A DNA stretch of 31,900 nucleotides, taken from the NCBI GenBank assembly GCA_947581745.1, contig CANPVW010000228.1:1-31900 (forward strand), read 5' to 3'. Made by a program: the position numbers and the translations under genes. Position 1 is the stretch's first letter. Each line of letters starts with the position of its first letter. Below are positions 31,377 through 31,900 of the stretch, piece after piece. This DNA is from Candidatus Benthicola azotiphorus (lineage in GTDB: Bacteria > Gemmatimonadota > Gemmatimonadetes > Palauibacterales > Palauibacteraceae). Below the pieces are notes generated by a model. It was not told where the DNA came from. It searched no databases and saw nothing but the letters and a program-made list of their open reading frames with translations.

Positions 31377-31900
31377 TGCGGAGAAGCTTCGAGCTGCTGC
31401 TGGAGGAACGGGACGATGCGCGCTGGCCGGGGCCGGGCGAGAAGGCCCACGTCAGGGGACTCCCGGGAGCGGGTCCCTCCCTTCTGATTGCCACGTTGCA
31501 CGCGGAATCGGGCCGGCACGTGGTGCTCGTGACCGACACTCCCGGTGAGGCGGAGCTCCGTTTCGCGGACCTCGAGACACTGGGGGTCTCGGATGAAGCC
31601 CGCTACATGCCTCAGCGGGAGACCCTTCCCTACGAGGAGGCCGACCCGCACGTCGAGATCTCGAGCCGCCGCGTCGAAGCGATCGCAGCAGTCCTCGAGG
31701 GCCGCGCCGGGATCATCGTCACGACCTCGAGGGCGCTTGTCGAGCGGACCCCGGTGGGAGGCGCCGGATCGTTCGGACTGGATGTGACCGTCGGAGACCG
31801 TCTGGCGCGAGGCGATCTCGCGGCTCGTCTGGACGCCATGGGCTTCGAGGCCACAACCGGCGTTCGCGAACTGGGGGACTACGTGGTCCGCGGCGGGATC
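31376..31900 (+). CDS. mfd: Transcription-repair coupling factor Mfd, N-terminal part (cut by window end)
   Basis: The first 175 codons of mfd, open to the last base. Mfd moves stalled RNA polymerase off lesions and recruits UvrA. The visible part is the UvrB-homology module: GLPGAGPSLLIATLHAESGR occupies the Walker A place but lacks the Lys (GPSL instead of GKT), as expected for the ATPase-dead UvrB-like domain of Mfd. The sequence MPQRETLPYEEADPHVEISS and SRRVEAIAAVLEG is the typical family signature. ATG 31376 overlaps the stop of the BatA-like gene by one base (TGATG). The helicase and RNA-polymerase-binding domains lie beyond the window. Confidence 0.93.
   Translation, partial: MRRSFELLLEERDDARWPGPGEKAHVRGLPGAGPSLLIATLHAESGRHVVLVTDTPGEAELRFADLETLGVSDEARYMPQRETLPYEEADPHVEISSRRVEAIAAVLEGRAGIIVTTSRALVERTPVGGAGSFGLDVTVGDRLARGDLAARLDAMGFEATTGVRELGDYVVRGGI

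Noticed and set aside
31413..31500. Mfd Walker A-like motif without Lys taken as a damaged gene
   Set aside because: The UvrB-homology domain of Mfd normally lacks a working Walker A site, so this is expected.

Overview
The window is GC-rich, densely packed bacterial chromosome, with about 27 protein genes, many GTG/TTG starts and many 1-4 nt gene overlaps. Several traits together point to a Gram-negative bacterium, perhaps Gemmatimonadota or a relative: a TonB-dependent receptor with an N-terminal carboxypeptidase-regulatory-like domain, several lipoproteins, a secreted M28 peptidase, a three-subunit proton-translocating transhydrogenase and a DUF58/BatA pair. This placement is an inference from gene content; no rRNA or other phylogenetic marker is present. 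I saw no tRNA, rRNA, insertion sequence, CRISPR array, prophage block or replication origin.

Layout. 51-2033 (-): SF1 DNA2/Upf1-like helicase. Divergent from it, 2123-4682 (+): a PLP amino-acid decarboxylase, a BCP peroxiredoxin and an exported DsbA-like thiol protein, joined by 4-nt overlaps. 4690-6006 (-): two genes of unknown function, one of them secreted. After a 330-bp divergent spacer, 6337-9216 (+): pntAA-pntAB-pntB, followed by a strong GC hairpin. 9397-12028 (+): a lipoprotein and a TonB-dependent receptor. 12094-13983 (+): a VLCAD/ACAD9-like acyl-CoA dehydrogenase. 13993-14985 (-): a zinc-less quinone oxidoreductase. 15124-18529 (+): a two-gene molybdo/tungsto-enzyme, made of a DMSO-reductase-family catalytic subunit and a single protein fusing the four-cluster ferredoxin subunit to the DmsC-type membrane anchor.

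18579-26663 is a long minus-strand run. In transcription order it holds ytxH-like and yihY-like membrane genes, smpB, an N-acetylmuramoyl-L-alanine amidase, a TPR-type lipoprotein, pyrK, pyrD, pyrF, a small Cys-rich lipoprotein and a small YvlD/holin-like membrane protein. From the amidase to the Cys-rich lipoprotein most junctions overlap by 4-13 nt. 26771-28273 (-) is the secreted M28 peptidase. 28489-31900 (+) is a chain of DUF58, BatA-like vWA protein and mfd, the last cut by the window edge.

Functional picture: the content is mostly core metabolism and envelope maintenance, covering redox balance (transhydrogenase, quinone reductase, peroxiredoxin), membrane respiration (the molybdoenzyme), pyrimidine synthesis with electron transfer through PyrK, ribosome rescue (SmpB) and transcription-coupled repair (Mfd). 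The least ordinary part is the molybdoenzyme locus at 15.1-18.5 kb. It has a B-C subunit fusion, no visible export signal on the catalytic subunit, and a Cys where DMSO reductases have the metal-ligand Ser. Nothing here looks like a wholly new defence or mobile system.
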